From contig CALMWK010000086.1 in NCBI GenBank assembly GCA_937873375.1, forward strand, positions 1 to 42,625: 42,625 bases of DNA, read 5' to 3'. Position numbers and translations under genes: made by a program. This document shows, piece by piece, positions 7,337 to 14,651 of the stretch. The notes beneath the pieces were generated by a model. It had not been told where the DNA came from and made no database searches. It saw nothing but the letters and a program-made list of their open reading frames with translations. How positions within the stretch are numbered: position 1 is the first letter of the stretch; every line of letters begins with the position of its first letter. Origin of the DNA: Candidatus Bathyarchaeota archaeon. GTDB lineage: Archaea > Thermoproteota > Bathyarchaeia > Bathyarchaeales > Bathycorpusculaceae.

Positions 7337-7363
7337 TGTTCCTTGGGGGGAACAAACTGTTCC
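7337..7363. repeat. Three alternating hexamers forming two mutually exclusive hairpins
   Basis: TGTTCC (7337-7342), GGAACA (7349-7354) and TGTTCC (7358-7363) lie in order. The middle element can pair with the left one (loop TTGGGG) or the right one (loop AAC), but not both. It lies 31 bp after the ZIP stop codon and just upstream of the AATATA box A (7391-7396) of the next gene, so it could be an operator for that gene, a transcript end of the ZIP gene, or a switch. Confidence 0.45.
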
Positions 7364-7416
7364 ACGGCGAATCATAACTATCACTTTTCCAATATACGCT
7401 TTAGGTGTCCCTGAAC

Positions 7417-8394
7417 ATGAACAAAAGAATCACCAGCCCAGATAAACGCACAATTTCTCTCGGATTCATAGTACTCGTAGTAGTTTGCGCCTACTTCACC
7501 TTGGCGCTATACGATTTGATTCAAAGTGCCATATTCAGTAACCTCTTGGTTTCGCATGTCCCCTTGTATGAAGAGCTTATGCCTATGGCTTGGTGGCGCA
7601 GCCTATTCTACGCCAGCGAACTCGGAGGTTCAGTAGGAGGCATCCTGCGTTTCATAGCCAGCTGCTTAGCGCTGTACGCAGCTTTCGTGTACTGGAGAAA
7701 AAAAGACGCCGCAATACCCCAGATAAAACGCAAAGTGGGCGCCGCGTTGCTGCTGGAGGCAGGCTACTTCCTCTGCTTCATTCCCAGCGCCGTCTTGGGC
7801 TTCGTGTTTCCAACCACCGGCGGAAACGTCTGGTACTTCGGCACAACCCCCGTTAACGAGGTGCTGTTCGTCGCGGGTTTCGCCTGCCTCGCTATGGTGC
7901 TGGTGATTCCGCCCGTGCTGTTCAAGCTGCGAGCACTAATTCTGCAGGCCAAGCCGCGCCCAGAAATAGTCAGATGGAGTTGCATCGCCGCGGTGGCTTA
8001 CTTGTTTGCGGTTTTCTGGTTCAACTCAACCATGCAGTGGGTTGGCATGATAACCACCTTCGGCGCGGACATGTTGCTTGACCCCGTGAACCTCGCAGGG
8101 TTCCTGCCATCAGTCTTCGGTTTGCTCATAATAGCCATCGCAGGACTATGGTATACGCTTCCAGCCATCAAAAACGGCAACGCCGAATTGAATCAGCCCC
8201 GTTTAGGCGCCACCGCAGCCGCGTTCGGAGCCTACTACGTTTTCGCTGTACTTGTCTACTTCATCGGTGGAGGATACGCTGCGCGCCCATGGGCATGGTA
8301 TGAAATGATAGTGCCCCACAACCCCTACTTGTGGTGCATCATCTTCCTCGCGGTGGGCTTGCCTCTGCTGGCGCGCTACAAAATCCGAACGTAG
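7417..8394 (+). CDS. Polytopic membrane protein of unknown function (about eight helices)
   Basis: The 325-residue product has about eight hydrophobic stretches, for example SLGFIVLVVVCAYFTLAL, LLLEAGYFLCFIPSAVLGF, VLFVAGFACLAMVLVIPPVL and FGAYYVFAVLVYFIGGG. Short polar loops and a basic C-terminus (ARYKIRT) suggest an integral membrane protein of the cytoplasmic membrane. I recognise no transporter or enzyme motif. The frame opens at a GTG at 7405, but the ATG at 7417 is 23 bp from the box A AATATA at 7391-7396, the spacing expected of a leaderless transcript, so I use it. Its GC content looks higher than that of its left neighbours. The stop is six bases from the end of the convergent RecA-like gene. 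Confidence 0.7.
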   Translation: MNKRITSPDKRTISLGFIVLVVVCAYFTLALYDLIQSAIFSNLLVSHVPLYEELMPMAWWRSLFYASELGGSVGGILRFIASCLALYAAFVYWRKKDAAIPQIKRKVGAALLLEAGYFLCFIPSAVLGFVFPTTGGNVWYFGTTPVNEVLFVAGFACLAMVLVIPPVLFKLRALILQAKPRPEIVRWSCIAAVAYLFAVFWFNSTMQWVGMITTFGADMLLDPVNLAGFLPSVFGLLIIAIAGLWYTLPAIKNGNAELNQPRLGATAAAFGAYYVFAVLVYFIGGGYAARPWAWYEMIVPHNPYLWCIIFLAVGLPLLARYKIRT

Positions 8395-8399
8395 CCGCG

Positions 8400-9131
8400 T
8401 TACATGAAGTCCATTAGGGACATGTTGTCTGAGGGAAATTCAGCTGTACCCAACATGAAGCGCGGGTGCTTCTCTAATTCAAAGTCGCGCTCATACTTTG
8501 TCAACCTCAAACCTATGACTACGTTGGCCCTTAGACAGGTCAACGTGCGGAGGCTAAAGTTGCGGTTGCTGCTTGGACGCGAAAGATAAGTGGCAATGAC
8601 TATTACGTTGTTTTCTTTGGCAAAATTCTGCAAGTACGCCGTTATTTGGCTGAAAACTCCGCGTGCTTCCTCGTCAGGGGCGTCTTCGTCTAAGAATAGA
8701 CCTGCAATGTCGGATATTACTACGATTTTGGCGTTGAATCTTTGTACGGTTTCTTTTAGGCGCTCCATTATAAGCATCGTCATCTGGTATGCTGTGAACG
8801 CCTTCTGAACGTTGATTCTGTTTAGTGTTTGGTCGGGGTCAAGGTGATGCGCCTGAGCAAGGCGGGCTATATGGGTGGGTTTGTACGTGTTTCCCCCGTC
8901 GATGAATATGACGTTGCTGTTTAAACCGCCTAACTGGGTGGGTAATTGTGCTCTGACGCACAGCAGGGAAGTTAATGAAGTAAATGATTGTGAGCCGTAG
9001 ATGACTGCGAAGTCGCCAGGTGCGAAGCCTGGGAACAACTCGGTTACTTTTTGCATGTTCATCGAGAACAACGTAGTTGACGCTTTAGCTTTCGTTTTTG
9101 GTTTAGTTTGAACTATCAGGTTTTGAGACAT
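8400..9131 (-). CDS. RecA/RadA-superfamily protein with a degenerate Walker A motif
   Basis: The 243-residue protein resembles the core ATPase domain of archaeal RadA paralogues and KaiC-like proteins: a basic N-terminal linker, an approach strand (LFPGFAPGDFAVIYGS), a middle VIFIDGG strand, Walker B KIVVISDIAGLF and a later strand NVIVIATYLSRPSS. The expected P-loop GxxxSGKT reads GSQSFTSLT, so the nucleotide-binding Lys and following Thr/Ser are missing. ATP hydrolysis of the usual kind is therefore doubtful; it may be a structural RadA paralogue acting in recombination, which is inference. The ATG at 9131 is preferred over a GTG at 9164 because the box A CTTAAAAGC at about 9182-9190 would place the transcript start near 9160. 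Confidence 0.75.
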   Translation of the reverse strand: MSQNLIVQTKPKTKAKASTTLFSMNMQKVTELFPGFAPGDFAVIYGSQSFTSLTSLLCVRAQLPTQLGGLNSNVIFIDGGNTYKPTHIARLAQAHHLDPDQTLNRINVQKAFTAYQMTMLIMERLKETVQRFNAKIVVISDIAGLFLDEDAPDEEARGVFSQITAYLQNFAKENNVIVIATYLSRPSSNRNFSLRTLTCLRANVVIGLRLTKYERDFELEKHPRFMLGTAEFPSDNMSLMDFM

Positions 9132-9254
9132 TGCCTTCAGGGCTCCGCTTCTATTGAAAACCACTTTCGGCTGTTCTGTGCTTTTAAGCTATCTTTGAAA
9201 AGACTGTATGGCGCAGTGGGGAGAGGTCAGTAAAAGTGAACAGATTGCTTTTGT

Positions 9255-9330
9255 AAATTGGGACTTTTTGGGACTTTTTAGATGCGGTTAGCTATTTTTA
9301 GATGCTGCCAGTTGCTGTTAGCTGCTTCTC
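9255..9330. repeat. Cluster of short direct repeats in an intergenic region
   Basis: GGGACTTTTT occurs twice in tandem (9260-9269 and 9270-9279). TTTTTAGATGC occurs at 9275-9285 and again 20 bp later at 9295-9305, each followed at a short distance by GTTAGCT. The pattern looks like slipped or decayed direct repeats. It lies upstream of the RecA-like gene and before the small ORF at 9400. Nothing else is evident from 9191 to 9356. Confidence 0.5.
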
Positions 9331-9356
9331 ATGAGAGATCTGTTGTGATTTTTGTC

Positions 9357-9383
9357 TATACCCCCCTTATTTATAGGCTCAAC
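9357..9383 (+). promoter_or_regulatory. C-run/TATA element, copy 1
   Basis: TATA, six C, then TTATTTATAG and GCTCAAC. It matches the element at 39692-39718 at 23 of 27 positions without gaps. The TTTATA core (9370-9375) is about 27 bp before an ATG at 9400, the spacing of an archaeal box A to a leaderless start. The C-run immediately upstream of the box is also found in the tandem TATA array of the TBP promoter. Confidence 0.55.
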
Positions 9384-9399
9384 ACCTGCTGAGGCTCAC

Positions 9400-9576
9400 A
9401 TGTTGACGGTCTACGCGTTTCTCTGTAGGAAAGTGTTTGCCGGACAAAACCTGAGCAGGAAAACAAGCCTTTCACTCTGCAATTGCAGGCGACTTCTCTA
9501 CGAACACCAAATTGAAGGGGGAATTGTCAACGATAAAATAACCGTGGTCACTGCACGCATGTTGCTGGGCTTTTAA
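9400..9576 (+). CDS. Possible 58-residue small protein
   Basis: The open frame runs from ATG 9400 and gives a basic product, MLTVYAFLCRKVFAGQNLSR onward, with a CNCRR segment in the middle and a C-terminal part EGGIVNDKITVVTARMLLGF. I recognise no family. Support comes mainly from position: the C-run/TATA element at 9357-9383 is correctly spaced for a leaderless transcript beginning at this ATG. There is no Shine-Dalgarno sequence. It converges on the DUF4365-like gene, with 22 bp between stops. It could instead be a non-coding RNA from the same promoter. Confidence 0.35.
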   Translation: MLTVYAFLCRKVFAGQNLSRKTSLSLCNCRRLLYEHQIEGGIVNDKITVVTARMLLGF

Positions 9577-9598
9577 CGGGTTACTCGTTTAGTCAGGA

Positions 9599-10507
9599 TT
9601 ACGGAGAATGAAGAGGTAGACTAGCCTTTTTCTGTTCTATTCCAGAAATAACCTCCGATATTTTTGGCACACCTTTAACTCGATTCTTATCCCAATTTGG
9701 GTCATCTTTACATTTTTTGATTGCGAAGTCATAGTTAGTTCTTGCTTCTTCATACTTCTCAAGTTGTTGGCAAATGTCTCCCATTAACTCAAAGTGGTCA
9801 TAATGAGCCTTATCAAAGTCTGTGAGTATTCTGCACAACCGATAAGCTTCATCCAAATCCTTTCTCGAAAAGTGGTCTCTAATTAAGAAATTGAGCGAGA
9901 ATCGGATTCTCTGAGCAAATTTATTTCTTGCTCTTTCAGATAATTCTATATTCGGGAAATCGAAAAACGCATATCCGGGAGTTATTCCTGTTCCGCCTTT
10001 TAAAAAAACTTCAGGGATACCGTTAGCAGCATTAACCAGAATTGTGTCCTGTTCAATTTTCTGAATGAATTCACTGTTTGGGTCTTTTGCTTTTTTCAAA
10101 ACGTGAGATTTATCAACCTTTAGCGTTATGCTTTTCGAATTTTTATTTAACTTTTTAGTCCAGAGTTCTCGGTTAGCCTCAACAGAAATCCAGTAGCAAA
10201 CATCATTTGATATATCATAAACAGCTATGAAAACTGGTGATAACTGGTCTAGCCAAAAAAGCGCGGTCTCCCGCCTAATCGACTTCTTCCACGCATCTTT
10301 TACCTGATTCGTTGATTTTACCTCGACCCAAAAAGATTTGTTTGAAGGTCTGCCCTTGAGCAATAACTTGCAGTAGAAATCTATGGAATATTCAAAGAGA
10401 GGCACTGGTCGAAAAACTTGGCTAAAGAACTTAAGCTTTGCTTCAGTCTCAGATTCGCCAATTCCGCCGTAAGTTTGACGTTTAGTTATTCCAATGTCTT
10501 CCAGCAA
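9599..10507 (-). CDS. DUF4365-like PD-(D/E)xK nuclease domain with TPR-like C-terminus
   Basis: The 302-residue protein begins with the GE-containing helix (GIGESETEAKLKFF), followed by a restriction-endonuclease-like core in which D43 (SIDFYC) and E62-V-K64 (FWVEVKST) fit the PD-(D/E)xK catalytic triad. This order matches DUF4365, a domain often associated with defence genes. The C-terminal third (about 200-290) is helical, with EAYRLCRILTDFDKAHYDHF and QQLEKYEEARTNYDFAIKK resembling tetratricopeptide repeats that could bind a partner. The start is uncertain: TTG at 10507 is the only usable codon after the upstream stop, with a weak ribosome site. The gene is visibly more AT-rich than its neighbours and stands alone, suggesting lateral transfer. 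A defence role is inference. Confidence 0.65.
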   Translation of the reverse strand: MLEDIGITKRQTYGGIGESETEAKLKFFSQVFRPVPLFEYSIDFYCKLLLKGRPSNKSFWVEVKSTNQVKDAWKKSIRRETALFWLDQLSPVFIAVYDISNDVCYWISVEANRELWTKKLNKNSKSITLKVDKSHVLKKAKDPNSEFIQKIEQDTILVNAANGIPEVFLKGGTGITPGYAFFDFPNIELSERARNKFAQRIRFSLNFLIRDHFSRKDLDEAYRLCRILTDFDKAHYDHFELMGDICQQLEKYEEARTNYDFAIKKCKDDPNWDKNRVKGVPKISEVISGIEQKKASLPLHSP

Positions 10508-10616
10508 TAGTATTCCAAGCTTTGTATCAATCGCATTTACCTATTATTTTTTTCTGTAATCTGTTCTTCAAGTTACCCTACAAATAAATTGCCAAAACTA
10601 GACAAAACCATCCGGT

Positions 10617-11558
10617 TCAGCGTATTTGTTTTAGCAGTTGGCATGCCATGCAGAGTTCGCCCACTGAGGGGTCTCCGCATTCTTTACACTCTTTAAATTC
10701 GCCTTTCTCCGTGATGCTGCTTATGGCGGGGCGTAGTTTTTCCAGAGACTTAAAAACCGTGAATTTGGTTCCCGCGTGCCGCTCTTCAATTTGGTTTAGC
10801 AATACGCGTATGTCGTTGCGCAACGCCTCTGAAGCGTACGGGCAGGGTGTACTCTGAAAAGGCAAACCCTTAACGTATGCATATAATGCGCTTTCTTTTT
10901 CAGGAATCTCGCACAGAGGCTTAACTTTTTGAACCAGCCGCGGATGTACTTGGTCAGTAACGGGTTTTTCAGATGCCAACCGCGTAATATCCCCATGAAA
11001 AACATTCAACAGCGAAGTCTGCACTTCATCATCCAGCGTGTGCCCCGTAGCAACCTTGTTCGCGCCAACTTCTAAGGCCGCAACGTTCAACGCTTTCCTG
11101 CGCAACACACCACAAAAAGCACAAGGTGTCAATTCATTTTTTCGTTCGCGCATCCGCTGAACTATTTCATCTAACGTGAAGCCATAAAGCGACTTAAAAG
11201 ATACACTGTGATTTTCAATTTTAAGTTTTTTACAGGTTTCCGCCGCAATTTCCAAGGCTTCATCTCGATAACCCTTTATGCCTTCATCAACTGTCACTGC
11301 CACAAGCGAAGCTCTTGGAAATTTCCGCTCCATACTTGCAAGAACATTCAGTAGGGTTATGCTGTCTTTGCCGCCTGAAACCGCGATGGCTATGCGGTCG
11401 TTGTAGCTGAGCATTTTGTAGCGTGTTATGGTGGCTCTGACTTTGTTTTCTATGGATTCAGAGAAGCACCGTTTGCAGAGCCTCTCGCCACTGTAGATTC
11501 GATGGAAAAAAGCTGTTCTGCGTTTGCACGCGGTACATTTCGCGGCGTTTCGGCTCAT
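10617..11558 (-). CDS. ttuA: tRNA 2-thiouridine synthetase TtuA/NcsA
   Basis: The 313-residue protein activates the C2 carbonyl of a tRNA uridine by adenylation and replaces the oxygen with sulfur. N-terminal zinc ligands C8, C11, C28 and C31 are followed by the PP-loop SGGKDS at 61-66. C146 and C149 (TPCAFCG) together with C239 (STPCPYA) are the three Cys that hold the Fe-S cluster in this family. A second zinc finger, C291, C294, C303 and C306, closes the protein. The family includes TtuA (T54) and Ncs6/NcsA (U34); archaeal members are usually assigned to U34 in tRNA-Lys, -Glu and -Gln. The start overlaps the leader of the divergent nucleotidyltransferase. Confidence 0.93.
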   Translation of the reverse strand: MSRNAAKCTACKRRTAFFHRIYSGERLCKRCFSESIENKVRATITRYKMLSYNDRIAIAVSGGKDSITLLNVLASMERKFPRASLVAVTVDEGIKGYRDEALEIAAETCKKLKIENHSVSFKSLYGFTLDEIVQRMRERKNELTPCAFCGVLRRKALNVAALEVGANKVATGHTLDDEVQTSLLNVFHGDITRLASEKPVTDQVHPRLVQKVKPLCEIPEKESALYAYVKGLPFQSTPCPYASEALRNDIRVLLNQIEERHAGTKFTVFKSLEKLRPAISSITEKGEFKECKECGDPSVGELCMACQLLKQIR

Positions 11559-11657
11559 GAAGTATTCACGTTAAGTAGTTTTGATTGGCGAATTACTAAT
11601 AAACCATTCACCCTAATTTCACTGGAAGAGACGATTCAGTTGACCAAGAAGCCTGAC

Positions 11658-12350
11658 ATGCGCCCAGACATAACAGAAGTCACCTACGACAGCGAACGCT
11701 GGAACTATCTGCAAACGTACAGAGAAAAAGCCGCACAAATAATCGCGGCACTAGAAAGGTTCCACCTGCAAGCCATAGTACACGGCAGCATAGCACGCGG
11801 CGACGTAACCAAAACCAGTGACATAGACATCTTCATAATTGACCCCCCCAGCTCTTTCCAAATCGAAACCGCACTGGAAACCGCAAAAATACGTGTAAAC
11901 GCGCGTTTGGTGGTTCAGGCAACGCCGTCTTACGCCATGAAAGCCTACATCGAACTTGACGAGGCAACGTCGGTCTCGTTTCCGTTGATGCGTATGCGAA
12001 ATGTGGAGCGTGAGTTTTACAGGTTCAGCGGCGAAGTAACCCTTGCACAGTTGAAGCAGAATTTGCGGGTGGCAGGCGTAGACAAACGACTAATGCTCAT
12101 CGAACCCGCTGAGAACGGGCACGTTGAAAGCAGCATCATTGGACGCGAAGATCAAACCGCAAAAACTCTAGGAGTCGCCGTGGAGACAGTATTAGATCGT
12201 GTTCATGCGTTACTAAAAAGAGATGCCGTAGGCAGAACAGGCACATTCATAAAACGGGAGCTGTCGCCTGACGAAACCTTCGAAATGGCACTTAAACATC
12301 TGTCTGACGAGAACCCTGCGGTGAGAAGAAGGCAAAAAAGCGACGCCTAA
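11658..12350 (+). CDS. Predicted nucleotidyltransferase (Pol beta superfamily)
   Basis: The 230-residue protein has the nucleotidyltransferase signature VHGSIARGDVTKTSDIDIFI at about residues 41-60: G43-S44 and the metal-binding D55-x-D57. The C-terminal part is helical with a possible helix-turn-helix (LGVAVETVLDRVHALLK). Members of this superfamily transfer NMP groups to proteins, RNA or small molecules; the substrate is unknown. The frame is open back to 11502, across the start of the divergent ttuA, so that extension is unlikely; ATG 11658 or TTG 11640 are the realistic starts, and a box A TACTAATAAAC near 11593-11603 fits both. The stop overlaps the stop region of the convergent TBP gene by 4 bp. 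Confidence 0.8.
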   Translation: MRPDITEVTYDSERWNYLQTYREKAAQIIAALERFHLQAIVHGSIARGDVTKTSDIDIFIIDPPSSFQIETALETAKIRVNARLVVQATPSYAMKAYIELDEATSVSFPLMRMRNVEREFYRFSGEVTLAQLKQNLRVAGVDKRLMLIEPAENGHVESSIIGREDQTAKTLGVAVETVLDRVHALLKRDAVGRTGTFIKRELSPDETFEMALKHLSDENPAVRRRQKSDA

Positions 12351-12934
12351 GCTTTGGCGTGCGCCCCTTCAGCTTCAGGGTAGTATATAAGTTCTTTTTC
12401 TTCCAGCAACTTCTGGATCTTGTCAACAGCTTCGTAGACTTGTTCTTCTTTCTTGGCGCCTACACAGACAAGTTTTCCAGCGCTGAAAATTAGGAAAACC
12501 ACTTTCGGCTCGGGCATTCTAAATACCGCGCCTGGAAACTGCTCTGGTTCATACATGACCCGTTCAAGCTTGTAAACGAGGCTTTCAAGGTCAATTTCTC
12601 CGCCTAACTCAGCGGAAGCAACGATATTTTGGATCATAACAACCGGTTTCTCGGTTATTTGGATGCCTTGCCCTCGGAGCTCTTTGACTACTTTTTCCAC
12701 TGCGCTGCGTGATTCTTTCTCGGATTTTGCGCCAGTGCAAACCATTTTGCCAGTGCCGAAAATTAGAGTGGCAGTTTTGGGTTTTTTCAGACGGAAAACC
12801 AAGCCGGGGAAAACGCTGGGGTTGTATTCGGTCTGAGGGAATTTTTCCACAATTTTTTGTAAATCAATTTTCTGGTTCAAAGATACGGAGGCTACAATGT
12901 TTTGGATGGAGATTAACGGTTTTCTTTTGCTCAT
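12347..12934 (-). CDS. tbp: TATA-box-binding protein
   Basis: The 195-residue protein is two direct repeats of the TBP saddle fold. Repeat 1 contains IQNIVASVSL, FPGLVFRLKKPKTATLIFGTGKM and VCTGAKS; repeat 2 contains IQNIVASAEL, FPGAVFRMPEPKVVFLIFSAGKL and VCVGAKK. The paired Phe residues that kink the TATA box and the FGTGK/FSAGK strands are present. It binds box A and recruits TFB and RNA polymerase. Length is normal. The ATG at 12934 is about 31 bp from the nearest of three TATA units in its own promoter (12958-12994), so autoregulation is plausible. It lies 100 bp downstream of the pelota gene on the same strand. Confidence 0.97.
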   Translation of the reverse strand: MSKRKPLISIQNIVASVSLNQKIDLQKIVEKFPQTEYNPSVFPGLVFRLKKPKTATLIFGTGKMVCTGAKSEKESRSAVEKVVKELRGQGIQITEKPVVMIQNIVASAELGGEIDLESLVYKLERVMYEPEQFPGAVFRMPEPKVVFLIFSAGKLVCVGAKKEEQVYEAVDKIQKLLEEKELIYYPEAEGAHAKA

Positions 12935-12957
12935 TTAGATTCCCGTGTATTGGTACA

Positions 12958-12994
12958 TTTATATATAAAGGGGTATATAAAGGGGTATATAATA
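12958..12994 (-). promoter_or_regulatory. Tandem TATA array in the TBP gene promoter
   Basis: On the + strand TATATAAAGGGG is repeated exactly at 12962-12973 and 12974-12985, with a partial third TATATAA at 12986-12992. Read in the direction of the TBP gene this is CCCCTTTATATA twice and then a final TATA. Centres lie about 31, 43 and 55 bp before the ATG. Only the nearest has normal core-promoter spacing, so the upstream units may be extra binding sites for TBP itself. Confidence 0.75.
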
Positions 12995-13035
12995 GGCTAC
13001 CTTATAAGCACTCTGCATCGGAAATACACTTTTTT

Positions 13036-14124
13036 TTATTGAGAATCTGAACGGTAAACTGGGAACCTCAGTAAACCTGCAATTCCGCCCAAAGCAAGCA
13101 ACTTGGAACCCGCTTCATGTTCAGTGCTGACCACGGTAACGCCGCCGTTGCGTTGTTCCACTTCACGCATGATTTTCTCCAAACTTAACCGATGGTCCCT
13201 CTCGGACTCCCGTAGCATCGTGTCTGCCAGAACCAGTTTTTCCACAGCACCCATGGTCACAGCGTTTTCAACGTCTACAACGCCGTAGGTAACGGTGGCG
13301 TCGCCTTTACCCAGCCGCTTCATAACTTCTTCCATAACTTCAGTTTCTTCGAGAACCCGCATCTGATGCGCTGCTCTTAGAAGAACGCCTGAGCGGAGGG
13401 CTTCGTAGATGCCGCTTACGCCACCGTTGTTGACACTTTTTACGTCTGCAACTGACGCTGAGATGTCGCTGGCGTGTTCTGAAATGTACTTGGCGAGGTC
13501 GTTTTTCATGAAGCTTACACCCAAAATGACTATAGAGTTATGAGTGGGCATCCAAAGCTGACGTAAGCTACTAAGAACACGTTTAAAACATTCATTTGTG
13601 GCGCCGCTTCGCTTCTCAGCTTCTTTCTTGCCGGGCAGCTTTATGCGTTCGTCCACTCTGACTTCGACGCCATACTGCTTAGTCTCCGCGATGGCGTAGC
13701 CTTCATCGTCAATAGCTACAATCAGCAGGGCTTTTTCGGTTTCACTTGCCCGCTGCAACCTATCCAACACATGTTTCGGCCACTCCTTTTTCACTATGGT
13801 AACAGGCTGATTCAAAGCAACACTTATGGTGTGGTGTGCGCCTGTGGGAATTATGTCTGGGGCGTGGCAGATGATGCCGTGAACACGAAGCTTACCCAAA
13901 AACTTGTCCCACCCAACAGATTCAACGGTGACGCCCATGAAGGCTGAGACGCGTTCCCCACTTTTCGGTCGGGAGGCTTCCGTGTCTGATTTTATGGCTC
14001 GCGAAGAATAAGCGTAGACCTCGTCGCCCTCGTAGATGACGTTGTAGAGGTGCCAAAGGTCATCCGCGGAGTCAGGAACCACTTTGATGAAGCCTTGGTG
14101 CAGGTTTTTCTCGGTTATTTTCAC
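13036..14124 (-). CDS. pelA: mRNA surveillance protein pelota (Dom34)
   Basis: The 362-residue protein has the three domains of aPelota: an N-terminal Sm-like domain (VKITEKNLHQG, then DSADDLWHLYNVI), a central eRF1-like domain 2, and a C-terminal L7Ae-like domain. It binds empty ribosomal A sites on stalled ribosomes and, with aEF1A and ABCE1, splits them. The long frame begins at 14238, but the first 38 residues are unlike pelota and overlap the divergent gene region. The GTG at 14124 aligns with the normal beginning of the family, and no in-frame ATG is nearby. Nuclease activity is claimed for some archaeal members; I see no evidence either way. It is transcribed toward the TBP gene. Confidence 0.92.
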   Translation of the reverse strand: MKITEKNLHQGFIKVVPDSADDLWHLYNVIYEGDEVYAYSSRAIKSDTEASRPKSGERVSAFMGVTVESVGWDKFLGKLRVHGIICHAPDIIPTGAHHTISVALNQPVTIVKKEWPKHVLDRLQRASETEKALLIVAIDDEGYAIAETKQYGVEVRVDERIKLPGKKEAEKRSGATNECFKRVLSSLRQLWMPTHNSIVILGVSFMKNDLAKYISEHASDISASVADVKSVNNGGVSGIYEALRSGVLLRAAHQMRVLEETEVMEEVMKRLGKGDATVTYGVVDVENAVTMGAVEKLVLADTMLRESERDHRLSLEKIMREVEQRNGGVTVVSTEHEAGSKLLALGGIAGLLRFPVYRSDSQ

Positions 14125-14251
14125 GTGTGTGCATCTCAGTTGGCTATTCAAGTATGAGTTGAGGTAGAAATATGCTGTGGAAAACAGGGTTTCTTTGGAT
14201 AAGTGGCTGGTTTGGAAAACCTTAAATTCATTTGCCACCCCAAATTGGTTG

Positions 14252-14584
14252 ATGGTTATGTCTACAAAACTCGGTGATTACCTCTCGGAGTACATCCAAG
14301 GTCGCGTAGGCGTCTTCAAAAAATACCTCATAGCGGCGTTAGATAACAAAGACCAGTGCATTTGGTATTTGGAATCAAGCGAAGGCATGCTGGTGCCGTC
14401 TTCAGATTTGAAAAACTGTGAACTGCTACGTGATGCGCAACTTTTGAATGAGGACATACGAGTCTCAAGAAACGGCAGAAACACCTACAAAATTTATTGC
14501 TTAACCGATTTTGGCAGGAAAATTGCTCAGCAAATAAGGCAAGAAGGCTTAATTGACGAAGAAAAAGAAAACAAGGGCCCCTAA
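14252..14584 (+). CDS. Small winged-helix protein
   Basis: The 110-residue product has helical segments GRVGVFKKYLIAAL and LKNCELLRDAQLLNED, then a beta-hairpin wing (IRVSRNGRNTYKIYCLTDFG) and a final helix RKIAQQIRQEG. The recognition-helix-then-wing order and the YxLTxxG closing strand are typical of archaeal winged helix-turn-helix regulators. No ligand or metal site is seen. ATG 14252 lies about 28 bp from the box A TTAAATT (14222-14228), so the transcript is nearly leaderless; a second ATG at 14258 is equally possible. It is divergent from the pelota gene and could regulate either itself or that neighbour, which is inference. Confidence 0.65.
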   Translation: MVMSTKLGDYLSEYIQGRVGVFKKYLIAALDNKDQCIWYLESSEGMLVPSSDLKNCELLRDAQLLNEDIRVSRNGRNTYKIYCLTDFGRKIAQQIRQEGLIDEEKENKGP

Positions 14585-14651
14585 CCTGCTTAGGTAACTC
14601 CGCTATTTCCCTTTTCTTGATTTATCCACTTTGACAGCTAATACTGGGCAC

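Noticed and set aside
14125-14238. N-terminal extension of pelota
   Set aside because: The first 38 residues do not resemble any pelota and the normal domain begins at the GTG at 14124.
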